64,000 nucleotides of DNA from an uncultured Phascolarctobacterium sp. (GCA_949295115.1 CASFJU010000003.1:38153-102152), one strand, 5' to 3'. Counted from the first letter of the stretch, positions 41,936 through 51,006 are shown. The notes: generated by a model not told the origin, from the sequence alone. A program made the numbers and translations.

Positions 41936-41944
41936 TGATATAAT
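41936..41944 (+). promoter_or_regulatory. Extended -10 upstream of the HipA-like gene
   Basis: TGA-TATAAT (TATAAT at 41939-41944), 32 bp before the start; no clear -35. Confidence 0.45.
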
Positions 41945-41976
41945 TAAATTGTAATTACAAAATGGAGGGTTACAGC

Positions 41977-43128
41977 ATGAATTATAAATTACTCAATAAA
42001 AACCGTCTGCTTGCTGATATAGAATTATCTGACAGCGGTTTTATTGTTGATATCAATAAAATAATTGATGCCGAGGCTTTTCCTGTTGGCGTAATTACAG
42101 ATAATAACCTGAAAAATACAGTAGGAAGGCTTAACAGCTGGTGGCAGGGCAGAGCAATACCTGCCAGCCGCGACGGCTTAAAACAAATTCTTCAGGCTTA
42201 TGATATAGAAACAACAACCAAACTTTCTGCAAGAAGTCTGGGCTTGAGCCTTTCTGACCAATATTGGATTAAACCTGCCGGAAGTGATATTGAATGGCAG
42301 GACGTAAACTTTTTTACAAATAAGTTTTCAAATGACCTTGGCGATGCTTTTTTCAGCCGTGGTTCATCAAAACCGAATATCAGTCCTATGACGCCGGATG
42401 CCAGCAGCAACGGCTGGTTAAAAAAGAAATGGACGATTATTGACGGAGAAAGATATCTTGCTAAAGCAGGTTCTGTTCCATTACTTCAACAACCATATAA
42501 TGAAGTTGCGGCATCTCAAATTATGCAATTGCTTGGCATAGAGCATGTTGAGTACAGGCTGGTTATTGAAGAAGACAGGCCGCTTTGTTTGTGCAAAAAT
42601 TTTGTTGATACAGAAACTGAATTTGTACCGGCAAATTTAATCAGGAACGTATTGCCAAAATCTAAAAATGATAATGAATATACACATTTTCTTAAATGTG
42701 CGGAAAAGCTGCAAATTTCCAATGCCAAAGAGTACCTTAACAGCTTAATGACAATAGATTTTTTAATAGAAAATACTGACCGTCATTATGGTAATTTCGG
42801 TTTTAGCCGCAATGTAAATACTTTAAAATTTGTAGGAGCTGCGCCGGTGTTTGACAGCGGCACCAGTTTTTGGTGTGAATCGCTTAACAGCGAGATAGGC
42901 AGCTGGCAAAAAGTAATGCCGTTTAAGGAAACACATAAAGAACAAATCAGGCTTGTTGATAGTTTTGATATCAATTCTAATGAGCTTGAAAAAGTTTCTG
43001 AAATAGTAAAAACAGTTTTGAGTTCCAGTCCGTATCTTGATAAAGAACGTGTTGAAAAAGTGACTGTTGCGGCAGAGAACCGGGCACGCGTTTTGGGTAA
43101 TATTATTAACGAAAGAAGTCAAAAATAA
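41977..43128 (+). CDS. HipA-like Ser/Thr kinase domain protein, orphan
   Basis: A 383-residue protein with a HipA-type kinase C-domain. The catalytic loop is ENTDRHYGNFGF (about residues 267-278) and the metal loop is PVFDSGTSF (about 292-300). The first 110 residues are an unrecognised N-terminal region. HipA toxins phosphorylate GltX and cause persistence, and are normally paired with a HipB antitoxin; none is encoded next to this gene. The gene is AT-rich and stands between comF and a serine recombinase, suggesting acquisition. ATG 41977 has GGAGGG upstream; an ATG 15 bp earlier overlaps that site. Confidence 0.8.
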   Translation: MNYKLLNKNRLLADIELSDSGFIVDINKIIDAEAFPVGVITDNNLKNTVGRLNSWWQGRAIPASRDGLKQILQAYDIETTTKLSARSLGLSLSDQYWIKPAGSDIEWQDVNFFTNKFSNDLGDAFFSRGSSKPNISPMTPDASSNGWLKKKWTIIDGERYLAKAGSVPLLQQPYNEVAASQIMQLLGIEHVEYRLVIEEDRPLCLCKNFVDTETEFVPANLIRNVLPKSKNDNEYTHFLKCAEKLQISNAKEYLNSLMTIDFLIENTDRHYGNFGFSRNVNTLKFVGAAPVFDSGTSFWCESLNSEIGSWQKVMPFKETHKEQIRLVDSFDINSNELEKVSEIVKTVLSSSPYLDKERVEKVTVAAENRARVLGNIINERSQK

Positions 43129-43150
43129 CAGCATAATAAAAGTAAATTAA

Positions 43151-43193
43151 AAATACCATCCCCGCCGTATTCGCGGTAAGGATGGTATTTTTT
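43151..43193. terminator. Terminator of the HipA-like gene
   Basis: AAATACCATCC...GGATGGTATTTTTT with an inner CCGC/GCGG hairpin. Confidence 0.85.
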
Positions 43194-43213
43194 GTTATAA
43201 AATTTAATCTGAA

Positions 43214-43229
43214 ATAAAGTACACTTTAT
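43214..43229. other. Short perfect palindrome beside the recombinase gene
   Basis: ATAAAGT-AC-ACTTTAT: 7-bp arms around a central dinucleotide, 16 bp past the recombinase stop. The layout is like a serine-recombinase crossover core, but it is short and could be chance. Confidence 0.25.
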
Positions 43230-43244
43230 GGAAAATAACGCAGC

Positions 43245-43853
43245 TTACGAAATGTTGATGTTTTCGTAATGCTGGGCGCGGTAGCGGAAGGTGGTCAGCG
43301 GCATGTTGCATTCTTTTGCGGCGGTGATGCCGGTAATTTTGCCTGCCTTCCATTTCTGATATGCGGCGTGAAATCCATCGGGCAATGGTTTGGGCGGCCT
43401 GCCGAAACGTATGCCTTTGGCTTTAGCGGCGGCAATGCCTTCAGCCTGTCGCTGGCGGATGTTAATACGTTCGTTTTCTGCCACAAAACTGAGCACCTGC
43501 AAAACAATGTCGCTTAAAAACGTGCCCATTAAATCTTTGCCGATACGGGTATCTAAAAGCGGCATATCCAGAACAACAATATCAATCTTTTTAATTTTGG
43601 TAAGGTAACGCCATTGTTCCAGAATTTCCGTGTAATTTCTGCCGAGGCGGTCGATGCTTTTAATAAAAAGCAAGTCGTTTGCCTTAAGCCTGCGCAGCAT
43701 TTTTTGATACTGCGGGCGTTTAAAATCCTTGCCGGACTGCTTATCAACATATAAATTTTTCGGCGGTATTTCCATTTTGCGCATGGCAATAAGCTGCCAG
43801 TCCTCATTCTGGTCATAACTGCTGACGCGGATGTAACCGTAATTTGTAGCCAT
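43245..43853 (-). CDS. Serine recombinase (resolvase/invertase family)
   Basis: A 202-residue site-specific recombinase. The catalytic serine is in GYIRVSS (about residue 10). The family's R-x-x-Y-Q and IKSIDRLGRN (about 67-76) motifs follow, with the long E helix, and the C-terminal part ends with a helix-turn-helix (GITAAKECNMPLTTFRYRA). It probably acts as an invertase or resolvase on a nearby site. No transposase, res array or second mobile gene is seen. ATG 43853 with GGAGGG upstream; the frame is open further but lacks a site. Confidence 0.92.
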   Translation of the reverse strand: MATNYGYIRVSSYDQNEDWQLIAMRKMEIPPKNLYVDKQSGKDFKRPQYQKMLRRLKANDLLFIKSIDRLGRNYTEILEQWRYLTKIKKIDIVVLDMPLLDTRIGKDLMGTFLSDIVLQVLSFVAENERINIRQRQAEGIAAAKAKGIRFGRPPKPLPDGFHAAYQKWKAGKITGITAAKECNMPLTTFRYRAQHYENINIS

Positions 43854-43933
43854 AGTGCCCTCCTTAAAAATGTTTCTAACCATAAATAGGCTTTTTTGCA
43901 GAAAATATTAACCTGCTTTTGGCAAAAAGGGCA

Positions 43934-43967
43934 TAAAAAAACAGCTGTGATGTTATCACAGCTGTTA
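43934..43967 (-). terminator. Terminator of the DUF4127 gene
   Basis: AACAGCTGTGAT-(AAC)-ATCACAGCTGTT followed on the minus strand by T7. Confidence 0.85.
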
Positions 43968-43978
43968 AAAATTTTCCG

Positions 43979-45613
43979 CTACCGGGCGGATTTTTTTATG
44001 CCGTATTCGCATTTTGTCCTTAAATCAATTTCAAAAATTCTGTTCCACGGAAGTCGGGCTTTTGGTTCGATGCCGGTGAAGTAGTATTGGTTTGCGCCGT
44101 CCGTATAAAACGGCGTAAGCCCCAGATTGGTGTACAGCAGTTTTGTTTTTTCGCGGTAGATGAAGCCTTCGATGATATCTTCCGCAAAGGTTTTGTAAGC
44201 GGGTTTAAGTTCAACAGGGTCTGCGCCGCGCAGTTTTAATTCGGTTGTCAGTTTGTGGTGTAGCAGTTTTTGGTAGCAGTAGTCGTCCAGCAGGCGGTCA
44301 ACCATAAAATTAAGGTTGGCAGCGTACAGCGCAGGCAAATTTTGCGGCGGCAGGGTTTTAAGCTGCCCTGTAAAAATTGCGCTTTGCGCGACTGCTGTGC
44401 CCGCCGCGTTGCCGAAGGTGTTCCACGCTGCGTAGGAGGCAAGTTTGTTGATTTGCACATCGTTATCTAAAAGTACCGGCAGCAGCATTTGTTTGCTTTC
44501 GTAATCTTCGCTGCTGTCGATAACGGCAACGTGCCTGCCTTCATCAAGCAGTTGCTGCAAACGCTGTGCCATTCCGTCCGTGGCAGGCTGTTTTTCACTG
44601 CCGCAGTGTACAAATAAAATTACATCGGCGTTGTTAATATCCTGCGTAAGCGTGCCGCCGCTGAATTTTATTTTGTCAATCAGCGCGGCTTCTGCCGTTA
44701 CCGCCATGTAGGGCATAATGGCAACGGCGGCGTCCGGCGTGGTATATTCAATGTAAAATTTCGGCTTGTAGTTGTGTGTATTGCAAAATCGCCGTGCCAC
44801 TAACATCTGGGCAATTTCATCAGCGCCGCAGGTGGTAAGGCTCTGGCTGTTTAATCCGGCGCGGTGCATATAGGCATCCGCGTGGGCACGGTTGCGGTTG
44901 GGCAAACCAAAGGGCTGGGCGTCGTCCTGCCCGATGATGAGCGTGTAATTTTTGCCGCCGCAGATGGCAGCAAGCTGTTTGTTAAAAGCGTCGTTGTTCT
45001 GGTACAGCGTGTTATATTTTTGCAGTATCTCCGCCGGTATGCGGGCTTTGATTTCTTCCAGCTTCCGGGTGGAAGGGTAGTCGCCGAACTGCTCCACAAT
45101 ATCGCGCAGGGTACTGTAACGCATTAAGTGCCATTGGTACCACGCGTCGGGCAGCAGGTTATCGCTGACGAGCAGGCGCGGTATTATGGAAAAGATTGTA
45201 ATATCGCCCGCGGGCAGATTGTTGAGCGTTGTAAAAAAGTTTTGTTCATCGGCGGCAGTTCCCAGCGGCAAACGCGAGCCGAGCAGCCCGCCGTGGATTA
45301 GCAAATCGCCGGAGATGACGGCGGCGGGATAGTTTTGAATGTTTTGATTAAGCCACGCCGTTAATTTTGTGCGGTCGGCAGGATTGTGGTAGTTGTCAAG
45401 AAGTTCGTTTGGGGGTACAATTACATCTATGGAGGCAAGCCTGCCTAAATCCTGCGCCAGCGTTGTGCAGGGCGGGCGGCTGTCTAACGGCAGCAACAGC
45501 ATTTTATCCTGCATGGGCAGGGGCGTTGGCACGTAAGGCGTGCTGGCATGCAGCCCAAAATAGTAAAAAATAAAACTGCAAAGGGCGAGCAGCAAAAGCA
45601 AAAATTTTTTCAT
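43979..45613 (-). CDS. DUF4127-family exported or membrane-anchored protein
   Basis: A 544-residue protein with an N-terminal hydrophobic signal/anchor (residues 4-22) and then a large soluble part matching DUF4127: LLPLDSRPPCTTLAQDLG (about residues 40-57), IIGQDDAQPFGLPNRNRAHAD (split across about 226-246), and a C-terminal GADP-V-E-L-K-P. The conserved D-S-R-P and G-Q-D-D-A segments suggest a metal-dependent enzyme, but no activity is established. Located outside the cytoplasmic membrane. AAGGAGG site before ATG. Confidence 0.82.
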   Translation of the reverse strand: MKKFLLLLLALCSFIFYYFGLHASTPYVPTPLPMQDKMLLLPLDSRPPCTTLAQDLGRLASIDVIVPPNELLDNYHNPADRTKLTAWLNQNIQNYPAAVISGDLLIHGGLLGSRLPLGTAADEQNFFTTLNNLPAGDITIFSIIPRLLVSDNLLPDAWYQWHLMRYSTLRDIVEQFGDYPSTRKLEEIKARIPAEILQKYNTLYQNNDAFNKQLAAICGGKNYTLIIGQDDAQPFGLPNRNRAHADAYMHRAGLNSQSLTTCGADEIAQMLVARRFCNTHNYKPKFYIEYTTPDAAVAIMPYMAVTAEAALIDKIKFSGGTLTQDINNADVILFVHCGSEKQPATDGMAQRLQQLLDEGRHVAVIDSSEDYESKQMLLPVLLDNDVQINKLASYAAWNTFGNAAGTAVAQSAIFTGQLKTLPPQNLPALYAANLNFMVDRLLDDYCYQKLLHHKLTTELKLRGADPVELKPAYKTFAEDIIEGFIYREKTKLLYTNLGLTPFYTDGANQYYFTGIEPKARLPWNRIFEIDLRTKCEYGIKKSAR

Positions 45614-45674
45614 GTGCGTCCTCCTTTGCAGTGTGTGGTTACAGATATTATATTACATTTACGGAGTTTTTTAA

Positions 45675-46232
45675 ATGAGGATTATTACGGGCAAGGTGCG
45701 CGGGCTGAAGCTGATGACGCCGAAAAACTGGGACGTGCGTCCGACGGCGGACCGCGTGAAGGAATCGCTGTTTAATATTATCGGCAGTAAAATTGTGGGG
45801 GCACGGGTGCTGGATTTGTTTGCCGGTACGGGCAACCTTGGGCTGGAGTGCTGGAGCCGCGGCGCGGAACACATTGTTTTTACGGATATGAGCCGCGAAT
45901 CGCTGCGTTTGGTGCAGAGTAACATTGCCAAATGCCGTGCGGAAAACGAAACGGAAACGCTTTTGGGCGATGCGGTGCAGCTGATTGACCGTTTGTACAA
46001 AAAAGGCGCGCGCTTCGATTTTGTTTTTGCCGACCCGCCGTACAACAAAGGGCTGGTGCAGAATGTTATCGCCGCGCTGGCACAAAGCCCGCTGTTAAAC
46101 GACGGCGGCTACCTTGTGGCGGAGCATTCCGCGCATGACGATATCGGCACATTGCCGGAAAATTTTGAGCTGATACGCTGCGAAACTTACGGCGAAACAA
46201 AAATTAGTTTTATTCGTTTTGCAAAAATATAA
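45675..46232 (+). CDS. rsmD: 16S rRNA (guanine-966-N2)-methyltransferase
   Basis: A 185-residue SAM-dependent methyltransferase of the small ribosomal subunit. It has IITGKVRGLKLMTP (start), RPTADRVKESLFNI (about residues 25-38), the SAM loop DLFAGTGNLGLE (about 54-65) and the catalytic motif FADPPYNKG (about 118-126). It lies directly before coaD, the usual Firmicute order. Confidence 0.96.
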   Translation: MRIITGKVRGLKLMTPKNWDVRPTADRVKESLFNIIGSKIVGARVLDLFAGTGNLGLECWSRGAEHIVFTDMSRESLRLVQSNIAKCRAENETETLLGDAVQLIDRLYKKGARFDFVFADPPYNKGLVQNVIAALAQSPLLNDGGYLVAEHSAHDDIGTLPENFELIRCETYGETKISFIRFAKI

Positions 46233-46247
46233 AAATATGTTACAATG
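46220..46247 (+). promoter_or_regulatory. Promoter of coaD
   Basis: TTGCAA (46220-46225), 16 bp, TACAAT (46242-46247) with an upstream TGT extension; it overlaps the end of rsmD. Confidence 0.6.
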
Positions 46248-46340
46248 TAGAAAGGTATGGCAAATTAAAGGATAATTAAAATTTATGTAGAATATTGCCA
46301 AAAATAACCGTCTGCAAAGCAGATTTAGGAGGTCAAAATT

Positions 46341-46835
46341 GTGCGCAGAGCAATTTGCCCGGGTAGCTTTGACCCGGTAACCAAGGGTCATTTGGATATT
46401 TTTGAACGGGCAAGCCAGATGTTTGATGAGATTGTCATCAGTGTATTTCACAATCCGGGAAAGGAAAAAGCAATGTTCAGCATGGAAGAACGAGTTGAAA
46501 TGCTGCGCATGGCGACGGCGCATATACCCAATGCAAAAGTAACCTGCTTTTCGGGCCTGCTGAATGAGTTTTGCAAACAGGAAAAAGCGCCTTTCATCGT
46601 CAGAGGGCTGCGTGCTTTTTCGGACTTTGAATATGAATTTCAGCGCGCGCTGCTGATTAAAAAAATTGATAACAACCTGGAAACGGTTTTTATTATGACT
46701 AACGCCAACTATTCGTTTTTAAGTTCTTCCGGCGTGCGCGAGCTGGCCACCTTCGGCGGCTGCATTCACGGCCTTGTGCCGGATTGCGTGGAAACGCGCA
46801 TTAAAGAACTGCTGGCGGAAAAACACTTATTGTGA
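46341..46835 (+). CDS. coaD: Phosphopantetheine adenylyltransferase
   Basis: A 164-residue enzyme of the fourth step of coenzyme A synthesis, transferring AMP to 4'-phosphopantetheine. It has the nucleotidyltransferase motif PGSFDPVTKGHLDI (residues 7-20), IVRGLRAFSDFEYE (about 88-101) and the C-terminal SSSGVRELA (about 129-137). GTG start behind TTAGGAGG. It supplies CoA and, indirectly, acyl carrier protein for the fab operon. Confidence 0.97.
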   Translation: MRRAICPGSFDPVTKGHLDIFERASQMFDEIVISVFHNPGKEKAMFSMEERVEMLRMATAHIPNAKVTCFSGLLNEFCKQEKAPFIVRGLRAFSDFEYEFQRALLIKKIDNNLETVFIMTNANYSFLSSSGVRELATFGGCIHGLVPDCVETRIKELLAEKHLL

Positions 46836-46854
46836 TTAGAAAGAGGATGATAAG

Positions 46855-47457
46855 ATGATTGATAAGAGCACGAGCGCAAACTTAGACAGAATTTTTGATG
46901 AAATGTATAATCTTATTTCCGCTGCCAGCAGAATTCCGCTGACGGATAAAATCATTGTGGAAGAAAGCGACCTGGCGGAAATCCTTGACGATTTGAAGGA
47001 AGCGATTCCCCGCGAGGTAAAAAGCGCTGCCAAACTGCTGGAAGAACAGAAGGCAATCGTAAACAAAGCGCATGAAGACGCCGATAACATTGTTTTGCAG
47101 GCTAAAACCGAAGCTGACCGTATTCTGGAAATTGCCAAATCGGAAGCTGAACGCCTTGTGCGCCAGGAAGAAGTTGTGCAGCAGGCACAGGCTTTTGCCG
47201 ACGATGTTAAAAGCGTTGCCGAACGCAATGCGCAGGAAGTTAAGGAAGAAGCCGACGCTTATGCAGAGCGCGTAAAAATGGATGTGCTGCAATACGCCGA
47301 CGATATGCTGGCATATTTAAGCGGCAATTTGCAGTCTGCTTTGCAGGGACTGAACGACAACCGCGGTTCCGTTAACGAAGAACGCCGCAAACTGGCTGCG
47401 CCGCAGCAAAGCGAATATTATGGCGACGAACTGCCGGAAGAAGAAGAAGAAAAATAA
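46855..47457 (+). CDS. Coiled-coil protein downstream of coaD
   Basis: A 200-residue, highly acidic protein, mostly one long helix with heptad character from about residue 50 to 150 (VNKAHEDADNIVLQAKTEAD, repeated EA/AE-rich stretches). It ends in a Glu-rich tail (PEEEEEK). The build resembles ATP synthase b subunit or DivIVA-like proteins, and genes of this sort often follow coaD in Firmicutes, without a settled function. No membrane segment. GAGG site before the ATG, 19 bp from coaD. Confidence 0.8.
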   Translation: MIDKSTSANLDRIFDEMYNLISAASRIPLTDKIIVEESDLAEILDDLKEAIPREVKSAAKLLEEQKAIVNKAHEDADNIVLQAKTEADRILEIAKSEAERLVRQEEVVQQAQAFADDVKSVAERNAQEVKEEADAYAERVKMDVLQYADDMLAYLSGNLQSALQGLNDNRGSVNEERRKLAAPQQSEYYGDELPEEEEEK

Positions 47458-47469
47458 CAGCAAACAACA

Positions 47470-47509
47470 AAGCCGTTTACCTTTTGGGTAAACGGCTTAA
47501 CTTTTTTAT
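47470..47509. terminator. Bidirectional terminator
   Basis: AAGCCGTTTACC-TTTT-GGGTAAACGGCTT followed by a T-rich tract; it abuts the tmcAL stop. Confidence 0.85.
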
Positions 47510-48732
47510 TGCGGTATGTAAAGCGGCGAACTGGTAAAATCGCTGTTGTATAAATTTTTATGGTTATGGCGCAGCAGCCCGCAAATATTGGCAGCCTTAA
47601 CGTCAAGTTCCAGTTGCTGTACTATTTTGCTATCGCGTTCAGCGTTGCCGGTAAGGCAGTTTTTAAAATTGCGCCCCAGCTTGGTAATGACGGGCAGTGC
47701 GGCGTTTTTACGCATATCGCCAAGCAGATCTGTGCCGCGGTTGTTAAACGCCAGCAAGCGCAAATATTGCGGTTCTGCCTGCGTAAAAATTGTTTTATCA
47801 GCATCAAGCAGCAGCTGCATTAACAAACGGCGGATGCGTGATTTTGTGTAGCGTTTGGTGGCAGCTTCATTTATAATTTGCTCAATGCCGGAAGCGCCTG
47901 CCAAATCTTTCAGACGGTTTTCCAGCCCTTCGCTGCATTCGCAGGCAGCGGCAATCTGCGCGGGCGCAAGCATTTGCAGGCGGTAAAGTACAAGCGCGTT
48001 TAAAACGGCGGCGTCGTAGCCAAGCGCATTTTCTTTTGCTGCTTGCTGCAACAGTTCATGCGTTTGCGGCGGCATCTGCTGTAAAATTTTTTCGGTTAAG
48101 CCGTTGGCGGCATATTCCATGCGGATGGCACTGGCGCTGGCGGTGCTGCTTTCAATGTCGTTATCGTTATAGCCTGCGCCCTGGCGGCGGATGACGAGCG
48201 GCTTGATATCCGGTGCGTATTTTTGCAGTGCGCGGCAGTATTCCAGCGCTAAAATATCGTTGGATTGGTTCGCGTCAAACTTAATGCCTGCATCGGCTAA
48301 AAGCTGCGTTTGGGCGGCGGCGTAGGAGCTGCCGCTTTTTATAATTTCGCGCAGTTCGTTTTGGTGTGCGTTAATATACGCTGCTGCCTGCGTCAGTGTT
48401 TCTGCGTCGGCCGTTTCCGCCCCGAAGGCGAGATATTTAACAACGCCTGTCGATGCTAAAAGCTGTACCGCACCGGCGGCAAAAAATTCCGCGCTGCGGC
48501 AGCTGAAAACCGTTGGCAGTTCAAACACAACATCAACGCCGCAGTTAACGGCGCAGGCTGTACGCAGCCATTTATCCGCAAAGGCAGGCTCGCCGCGCTG
48601 CATAAAACTGCCGCTCATTACGGCAACGGCGGGCGCGTTTTCACCAACAAGGCGGCGCGCTTCGGCAAGGTGCAGGGCGTGACCGTTATGGAAGGGATTG
48701 TATTCGGCTACAATGCCGATGGCATTTTTCAT
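47506..48732 (-). CDS. tmcAL: tRNA(Met) cytidine acetate ligase
   Basis: A 408-residue nucleotidyltransferase-fold enzyme that makes N4-acetylcytidine at the wobble position of elongator tRNA-Met from acetate and ATP. It has GIVAEYNPFHNGHALHL (residues 5-21), VMSGSFMQRGEPA (about 38-50), FELPTVFSCRSAEFFA (about 70-85), and a late RRQGAGYND stretch (about 188). It is divergent from acetate kinase, which uses the same acid. AAGGAG site before ATG. Confidence 0.95.
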   Translation of the reverse strand: MKNAIGIVAEYNPFHNGHALHLAEARRLVGENAPAVAVMSGSFMQRGEPAFADKWLRTACAVNCGVDVVFELPTVFSCRSAEFFAAGAVQLLASTGVVKYLAFGAETADAETLTQAAAYINAHQNELREIIKSGSSYAAAQTQLLADAGIKFDANQSNDILALEYCRALQKYAPDIKPLVIRRQGAGYNDNDIESSTASASAIRMEYAANGLTEKILQQMPPQTHELLQQAAKENALGYDAAVLNALVLYRLQMLAPAQIAAACECSEGLENRLKDLAGASGIEQIINEAATKRYTKSRIRRLLMQLLLDADKTIFTQAEPQYLRLLAFNNRGTDLLGDMRKNAALPVITKLGRNFKNCLTGNAERDSKIVQQLELDVKAANICGLLRHNHKNLYNSDFTSSPLYIPQ

Positions 48733-48840
48733 AGGTTCTCCTTACAAAGTTTTACTGGCGGTTAATAGTTAAATAGTGTATACTAATAGTATATTAAATT
48801 TTACCCGTATGTGCAAAACAATTTGAGGGGTGAAAATAGA

Positions 48841-50049
48841 GTGAAGGTTTTTGTTGTAAATTGCGGCAGTTCTTCAATTAAATACCAGCTGATAAATATG
48901 GACACCGAAGCGGTGCTGGCCAAGGGCCTGATTGAGCGTATCGGCATGGAAGGCTCGGTGCTGAAGCACACGCCGGACGGCAAGTATACTGTGGATATCA
49001 ACATCGACGTGCCAAACCACAGCTTTGGCATTAAGCTGGCGGTAGACGCGCTGACGAATCCGGATTACGGCGTTATTAAAAGCATGAACGAAATTGACGC
49101 TGTGGGGCACCGCGTTGTCCACGGCGGTGAACGCTTTGCCGATTCCGTTTTGGTTACTCCGGACGTGCTGAAAGGCATTGCCGCCTGCGCGGAGCTTGCG
49201 CCGCTGCACAACCCGCCCAACTTAAACGGCATTAAGGCGTGCATGGCGCTGATGCCTAACGTGCCGCAGGTTGTTGTTTTTGATACGGCTTTCCACCAGA
49301 CGATGCCGAAGGAGGCATATCTGTACGGGCTGCCTTACGAACTGTATGTAAAATACGGCGTGCGCCGTTACGGCTTCCACGGAACTTCGCATAAATATGT
49401 GGCGCAGGAAGCTGCCAAAATGATGGGCGGCGAAACGAAGGATTACCGCATTATTACCTGCCACCTGGGCAACGGTTCCAGCGTGGCGGCGGTAAAATAC
49501 GGGCGCAGCATTGATACCAGCATGGGCTACACGCCGCTGGACGGGCTTGTTATGGGCACGCGTTCCGGCGAGATTGACCCGGCGATTATTCCGTTTTTGA
49601 TGGAAAAAGAAAACATGAACGCGGAACAGATTGACGATTACCTGAACCGCCGCAGCGGTGTTTTGGGTATCAGCGGGCTTTCCAGCGATTTCAGGGATTT
49701 GGAGAGCGCGGCGGCACGCGGGGATGAACGCAGCCAGGTAGCGATTGATATTTTTGCTTACCGCGTAAAAAAATATATCGGCGCTTATGCGGCGGCGATG
49801 GGTGGCGTGGACGCGATTGTGTTCACGGCAGGTTTGGGCGAAAATTCTTCCTCCATGCGCGAAAAAATCTGCGCCGGTCTTGAATATTTAGGCACCGGCA
49901 TTGACGGGCAGAAAAACAAGGTGCGCGGCAAAAATCAGGAAATCAGCATCGACGGGGCAAAAGTAAAAATTTTTGTTATCCCGACCAACGAGGAGCTTGT
50001 AATTGCGCATGATACGGTTAATATCTGCCGCCGCATTATAAAATTGTAA
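48841..50049 (+). CDS. ackA: Acetate kinase
   Basis: A 402-residue ASKHA-fold kinase interconverting acetyl phosphate/ADP and acetate/ATP, for energy gain in fermentation. Motifs are [12 protein letters not shown] (residues 5-16), the active-site arginine region GHRVVHGGE (about 87-95), DTAFHQTMP (about 147), [11 protein letters not shown] (about 178), and the phosphate loops [10 protein letters not shown] (about 207) and GLGENS (about 330). No pta gene lies beside it. The start is GTG 48841 behind GAGGGGTG. Confidence 0.97.
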   Translation: MKVFVVNCGSSSIKYQLINMDTEAVLAKGLIERIGMEGSVLKHTPDGKYTVDINIDVPNHSFGIKLAVDALTNPDYGVIKSMNEIDAVGHRVVHGGERFADSVLVTPDVLKGIAACAELAPLHNPPNLNGIKACMALMPNVPQVVVFDTAFHQTMPKEAYLYGLPYELYVKYGVRRYGFHGTSHKYVAQEAAKMMGGETKDYRIITCHLGNGSSVAAVKYGRSIDTSMGYTPLDGLVMGTRSGEIDPAIIPFLMEKENMNAEQIDDYLNRRSGVLGISGLSSDFRDLESAAARGDERSQVAIDIFAYRVKKYIGAYAAAMGGVDAIVFTAGLGENSSSMREKICAGLEYLGTGIDGQKNKVRGKNQEISIDGAKVKIFVIPTNEELVIAHDTVNICRRIIKL

Positions 50050-50071
50050 GGCGTTTGCGCATAACTATTAC

Positions 50072-50100
50072 TTGACAAAGGCAGTTTGCGCCGCTATAAT
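50072..50100 (+). promoter_or_regulatory. Consensus promoter of yceD-rpmF
   Basis: Perfect TTGACA (50072-50077), 17 bp, perfect TATAAT (50095-50100), just before the yceD start. It yields a very short leader. Confidence 0.9.
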
Positions 50101-50118
50101 TGATACGATTGGTGAAAT

Positions 50119-50622
50119 ATGATAAGAATAAATGTCGCAGAAATCAAAAAAAGACTTGTCGGCAGTAAAACGTTTGCGTATGAGCTGACGCCGGACGAGC
50201 TTGACATTACGGATACCGATTTGAAGGTAACGGCGCCCATCCAACTGGAAGGCGTTGTGGAAAATGCCGGTGACGTAATTTTGCTTAAGGCTGATGTGAA
50301 AACGGAAATTGAACGTACCTGCGGACGCTGCTTAAAGGTTTTTACAGAACCGCTGGCAGCGCAGGTGGTTGAAAAATTTTACCCGGCAGGAGCAGAAAAC
50401 ATTGAAAATGATGCTTTTATCTATGAATCAGATCTGCTTGATATAACAGAGCCTGTTCGAGAGAGCCTCCTTTTGGCAGTTCCCTTGCAGTCACTTTGCA
50501 GGGAAGATTGCCGTGGGCTGTGTCCGGTCTGCGGGGCTGACAGAAATGAAGGCGACTGCGGCTGTGATGCAACTACGGTTGATCCCAGACTGGCGGCATT
50601 AAAGCAATTCATCAAAAATTAA
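50119..50622 (+). CDS. YceD-family protein (DUF177)
   Basis: A 167-residue protein of the YceD/DUF177 family, linked in other organisms to 23S rRNA accumulation and always found before rpmF. It has CGRCLKVFTEPL (about residues 75-86) and a C-terminal zinc-like cluster CREDCRGLCPVCGADRNEGD (about 132-151). No Shine-Dalgarno is obvious before the ATG, and the mRNA leader is short, so translation may be leader-poor. Confidence 0.9.
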   Translation: MIRINVAEIKKRLVGSKTFAYELTPDELDITDTDLKVTAPIQLEGVVENAGDVILLKADVKTEIERTCGRCLKVFTEPLAAQVVEKFYPAGAENIENDAFIYESDLLDITEPVRESLLLAVPLQSLCREDCRGLCPVCGADRNEGDCGCDATTVDPRLAALKQFIKN

Positions 50623-50655
50623 ATTTTGCCTTATGCTTGAGGAGGTGTAGCAACG

Positions 50656-50838
50656 ATGGCAGTACCAAAAAGAAAAATGTCTAAAGCGCGCCGTGATTCC
50701 CGCCGTGCGAACTGGAAACTTACCGCTCCCGGCTTAGTTGAATGCCCGCAATGTCATGAAATGAAAATGCCGCACCGTGTTTGCCCTGAATGTGGTTATT
50801 ACAACGGCAAACAGGTTGTAGCAAAAGACGCTGAGTAA
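50656..50838 (+). CDS. rpmF: Ribosomal protein L32
   Basis: A 60-residue large-subunit protein, starting [17 protein letters not shown] and with a four-cysteine zinc site (CPQCHEMK...CPECGYY). The zinc (C+) form is kept. AGGAGGTG site. It follows yceD by 33 bp and precedes a strong terminator. Confidence 0.98.
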   Translation: MAVPKRKMSKARRDSRRANWKLTAPGLVECPQCHEMKMPHRVCPECGYYNGKQVVAKDAE

Positions 50839-50843
50839 AAATT

Positions 50844-50875
50844 ACCCCCGTAAGCCATTGGCTTGGGGGTTTTTG
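50844..50875 (+). terminator. Terminator of yceD-rpmF
   Basis: ACCCCC...GGGGGT outer stem with AAGCC-ATT-GGCTT inside, then T5. Confidence 0.85.
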
Positions 50876-50898
50876 CTTTTTGCGGCAAAATTTTTAAG

Positions 50899-50921
50899 GA
50901 GGCCTTACGGTCTCTTTTTTA
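50899..50921 (+). terminator. Second, backup terminator
   Basis: GAGGCC-TTAC-GGTCTC stem followed by T6, 24 bp after the first; the tandem pair isolates the fab operon. Confidence 0.6.
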
Positions 50922-50966
50922 TTTGTGAAACTAATTTGAAATAAACGCTGCCTGATAAATTTTTGC

Positions 50967-50995
50967 TTGCATTTTTTGTGATTGGAGCTTATAAT
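50967..50995 (+). promoter_or_regulatory. Promoter of the fapR-fab operon
   Basis: TTGCAT (50967-50972), 17 bp, perfect TATAAT (50990-50995). The FapR operator begins 12 bp downstream. Confidence 0.75.
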
Positions 50996-51006
50996 TACTT
51001 CAGATA

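Noticed and set aside
46855..47457. F-type ATP synthase b subunit
   Set aside because: The long acidic coiled coil is similar in look, but there is no N-terminal membrane helix and no other atp gene nearby.
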